Origin: Mucilaginibacter gossypiicola
Lineage (GTDB): Bacteria > Bacteroidota > Bacteroidia > Sphingobacteriales > Sphingobacteriaceae
DNA: 64,000 bases
Assembly (NCBI RefSeq): GCF_900110105.1
Contig: NZ_FOCL01000001.1
Coordinates: 1,116,001-1,180,000, forward strand
Direction of reading: 5' to 3'
Made by a program: the position numbers and the translations under genes. The notes below the pieces were generated by a model. The model saw only the letters and a program-made list of their open reading frames with translations, was not told the DNA's origin and searched no databases. This document shows positions 63,101-64,000 of this stretch, piece by piece (the stretch's first letter is position 1; each line of letters starts with the position of its first letter).

Positions 63101-64000
63101 AAAATTATTTGCGCTTGGATTGCCACTTCAGGATGGGTGGAGAGAGATGGACGAGCAATTGTTACTTGATGACAAACTTAACTCGCTGCTGTTGATAGTA
63201 GGGCCGCCGGGTTCAGGTAAATTAAAGAATATAAAAAATAAAATAAAAAACAGATTATTCAAAGACAAATACGGAAAGCCATTATTGTACAGCGATGGTG
63301 TATTGCCAACTGATAATGTATTTATTGCTGATATGATCAGGATCCCAACTGATTCGGGAGATACCGATGAGGACTGGAAAAAGTGCAAAGCCGATGCGCT
63401 AAAAAAAAGCAACAAGCTTGTTATCATAAACCACTTTGAATATAATATCAAAGACTCGCAAACCAATAGTATAAAGCTTAATTTCCTGGAATCACTGATG
63501 CTGCAGGGAAAAAGCAAAATCATGATCATATCAACGGTTCACCCGCTTACTTTTCTTGATTCGTTTACCGAAGAACAACGAAAAAACAACGCAGATAAAC
63601 AGGGTAATACCGCCCCTGCCGGCGGCAATGCAACTGATTCAACAAAACATAGCGGCAATGTATCTGAAAGCGAGCTCGAAAGATGGCATGTACTTTTAGG
63701 GCATTTCCGAATAATCATCCAACCTTTATTTGGGATAGGCGGCCGAATGCGAAAGAAAAAGGAAAACCCTGTTATGCGGATACCTTGCAGGGCTACAGAA
63801 ACATTATGGCGGTTGCATTATGCGCGCCGTATAAGTTTAAGATCAATACGCCTTGAGCCAAACTTACCCCGCAATATCAACAACCTAAAGAATAGTATAA
63901 TAGAAGAAACACGTTATACCCATTACTTAAATGATATGAAGGAAAAAGCAATGAGCACTTTGCCATTGTTAAATGACGAAGGTATTGGTATAGCCAGTGA
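60105..64000 (+). CDS. Giant multi-pass membrane protein with Cache-like domain and degenerate P-loop domain, 3' end cut
   Basis: Family not recognised. Open from the ATG at 60105 to the window end (1298 codons and still open). Predicted from hydrophobicity: membrane helix 11-33, ectodomain (to about 272), helices about 273-296 and 310-335, a dCache-like ectodomain (about 340-600, with FWIDSTGRELLNWSAD, SYLGWRDYFKKVKS), helix about 604-628, five more helices (about 656-830), a third ectodomain (about 830-975), a last helix (about 976-1000), then a cytoplasmic part. That part has GPPGSGK (1033-1039) followed by Leu where P-loop NTPases have Ser/Thr, then KLVIINHFE (1104-1112) as a Walker-B-like strand and KIMIISTVHP as a sensor-1-like strand. 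Divergent from a LytS/LytTR operon. It may be a STAND- or AAA-type signalling ATPase with altered nucleotide use. Confidence 0.8.
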   Translation, partial: MFKFPVIGKNQVVAIVTFLTLITLGVSYFYVYVPANEKVVQERRFYCLQKIDNNIHSKIVNSTWMLNNFLKTFPVDDQLQDYLSNYPKTNFTLLPIESRLTGAQIRAKIPASKIKWKDSLVNINTSITEKQLIVFLTKAIDLSDGQDTSKKSNILKLTIGIKYDFDHLIKPLLVPDFFENYIVFESSSASEENKIHDNIIYETFPSGLSYESKDSLLTFKNKVSSPGLRKINIGGKDYRAFSHPINLDGKNQLIVVGLVSAKSYEQERKRLPLIVALLLLTFATGTIISLPWIKLYHTGNKDKLTATDGIGSVLVSILMMSLVFFVFMYFIFFTNTYGKISASSKSLANNVSNALTDELEASYQTLKSLDLQSECYSDDIANLGKPNLKFRTLLLQDSTYKAERDRLNGIVKHTALLEEAFWIDSTGRELLNWSADSAFTPRSYLGWRDYFKKVKSKNTYSFNGHELYLDQIYSVTNETFRSVLAINSKSKLCPPAAVVAMTFTMRSLDHVVMPDGYQFAVINNTGKVLYHSLANRNLNENLKNEFADSTKLISCLEAKSDTGFTANYYGKELNIKIKPVNGLPYFVVIFENQEYNDNRDMQAYAFTIAMLTLLLIFLITQFTIVFFVSAKRSFFKKQLFETSWVGPKRCFHHQYNLIIIVNLIIIICMLLGIDQNSFMKSLYIILFSIAFIGIFPNILFAIDYKRNKSYNFHFKIYAILWLSIFVLLIDIAAFETLSIGNLIKLYLYESILIVFGFIVIAVIYIRPVSNWIVNKIQLHQPKLLLKIERCKKIKTSFWTYTHSFAFMATTRLIITSGIPVAFFFIYSSNYEQNLETRYKHLHFAKDLIQKVTKDTLKNPKFPPGVYIDSSFIHCHDVISRKKKLDSIKAGGKYVKEDFLTAQLLNAFKLHTKDIEIKSNNMIYASVDSDAFFNKLTNTNDTSTHTIYKLDTTSFLELSSLNLGYHPSIGAISHLSYFLPVLVLILLIIGFFFMLHNVIRKLFALGLPLQDGWREMDEQLLLDDKLNSLLLIVGPPGSGKLKNIKNKIKNRLFKDKYGKPLLYSDGVLPTDNVFIADMIRIPTDSGDTDEDWKKCKADALKKSNKLVIINHFEYNIKDSQTNSIKLNFLESLMLQGKSKIMIISTVHPLTFLDSFTEEQRKNNADKQGNTAPAGGNATDSTKHSGNVSESELERWHVLLGHFRIIIQPLFGIGGRMRKKKENPVMRIPCRATETLWRLHYARRISLRSIRLEPNLPRNINNLKNSIIEETRYTHYLNDMKEKAMSTLPLLNDEGIGIAS

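Noticed and set aside
63128..63529. Minus-strand 133-codon frame opposite the P-loop region
   Set aside because: It is antisense to a long, well-supported coding frame, and its Leu/Ser/Phe-rich composition is what the reverse of Lys/Glu/Asn codons gives.
1..64000. CRISPR arrays, insertion sequences, tRNA or rRNA genes
   Set aside because: Looked for regular spaced repeats, transposase motifs, terminal inverted repeats with target duplications and cloverleaf-like sequence; none was seen.

Overview
The window looks like a chromosomal segment of a Bacteroidota glycan degrader, most likely a Sphingobacteriaceae member of the Mucilaginibacter/Pedobacter type. The reasons are four SusC-type TonB-dependent receptors, three complete SusD-type lipoproteins, three ECF sigma/FecR anti-sigma pairs, a giant hybrid two-component sensor, two Cys-type sulfatases and a set of secreted glycosidases. 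The genus is inferred from gene style only. No tRNA, rRNA, CRISPR array or insertion sequence was recognised.

Layout. (1) 1-5.7 kb, minus strand: ECF sigma, FecR and a susC cut off by the window start; the rest of this polysaccharide utilization locus (PUL A) lies to the left. (2) 5.8-15.4 kb, minus strand: complete PUL B, in the order sigma, FecR, SusC, SusD, sulfatase, sulfatase, closed by a clear terminator; the target should be a sulfated glycan. (3) 15.8-20.8 kb: one long reading frame joining a membrane AraC-type regulator to a complete MacB/FtsX-like ABC permease, divergent from a secreted protein of unknown function. (4) 21.2-38.1 kb: PUL C, with SusC, SusD, a SusE/SusF-like binding protein with three repeats, a GH66 dextranase and a six-hairpin glycosidase on the minus strand, a divergent hybrid sensor, and a convergent GH27-like enzyme with a ricin-type lectin tail. 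GH66 plus an isomaltodextranase-like GH27 protein points to dextran or a related alpha-1,6-glucan. (5) 38.5-56.0 kb: PUL D, with SusC, SusD, an unclassified 857-aa secreted protein, a frameshifted six-hairpin protein, a TIM-barrel glycosidase and a GH20 hexosaminidase, under a FecR gene and a divergent ECF sigma gene. (6) 56.2-64 kb: a secreted ComEC-like metallo-hydrolase, a LytS/LytTR two-component pair, and the start of a giant multi-pass membrane protein with a Cache-like sensor domain and a degenerate P-loop domain, cut off by the window end.

Regulation. PULs A, B and D use the ECF-sigma/FecR trans-envelope system, and their SusC proteins carry the N-terminal STN domain that talks to FecR. 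PUL C uses the hybrid sensor and its SusC lacks STN. PULs A and D share two further layers absent from B: a pair of LacI-type palindromes upstream of the regulators, including an identical 16-mer, and a nested inverted repeat between fecR and susC whose better-paired strand ends in a T-run on the strand opposite to susC. That is the place and orientation expected for a DonS-like antisense RNA.

The most unusual items are the AraC-permease fusion, the conserved antisense-terminator element, the shared LacI operators, a frameshift that falls exactly on a C_CCA_AAG slippery heptamer, a 22-bp-period direct repeat next to the LytTR operon, and the giant Cache/P-loop membrane protein.
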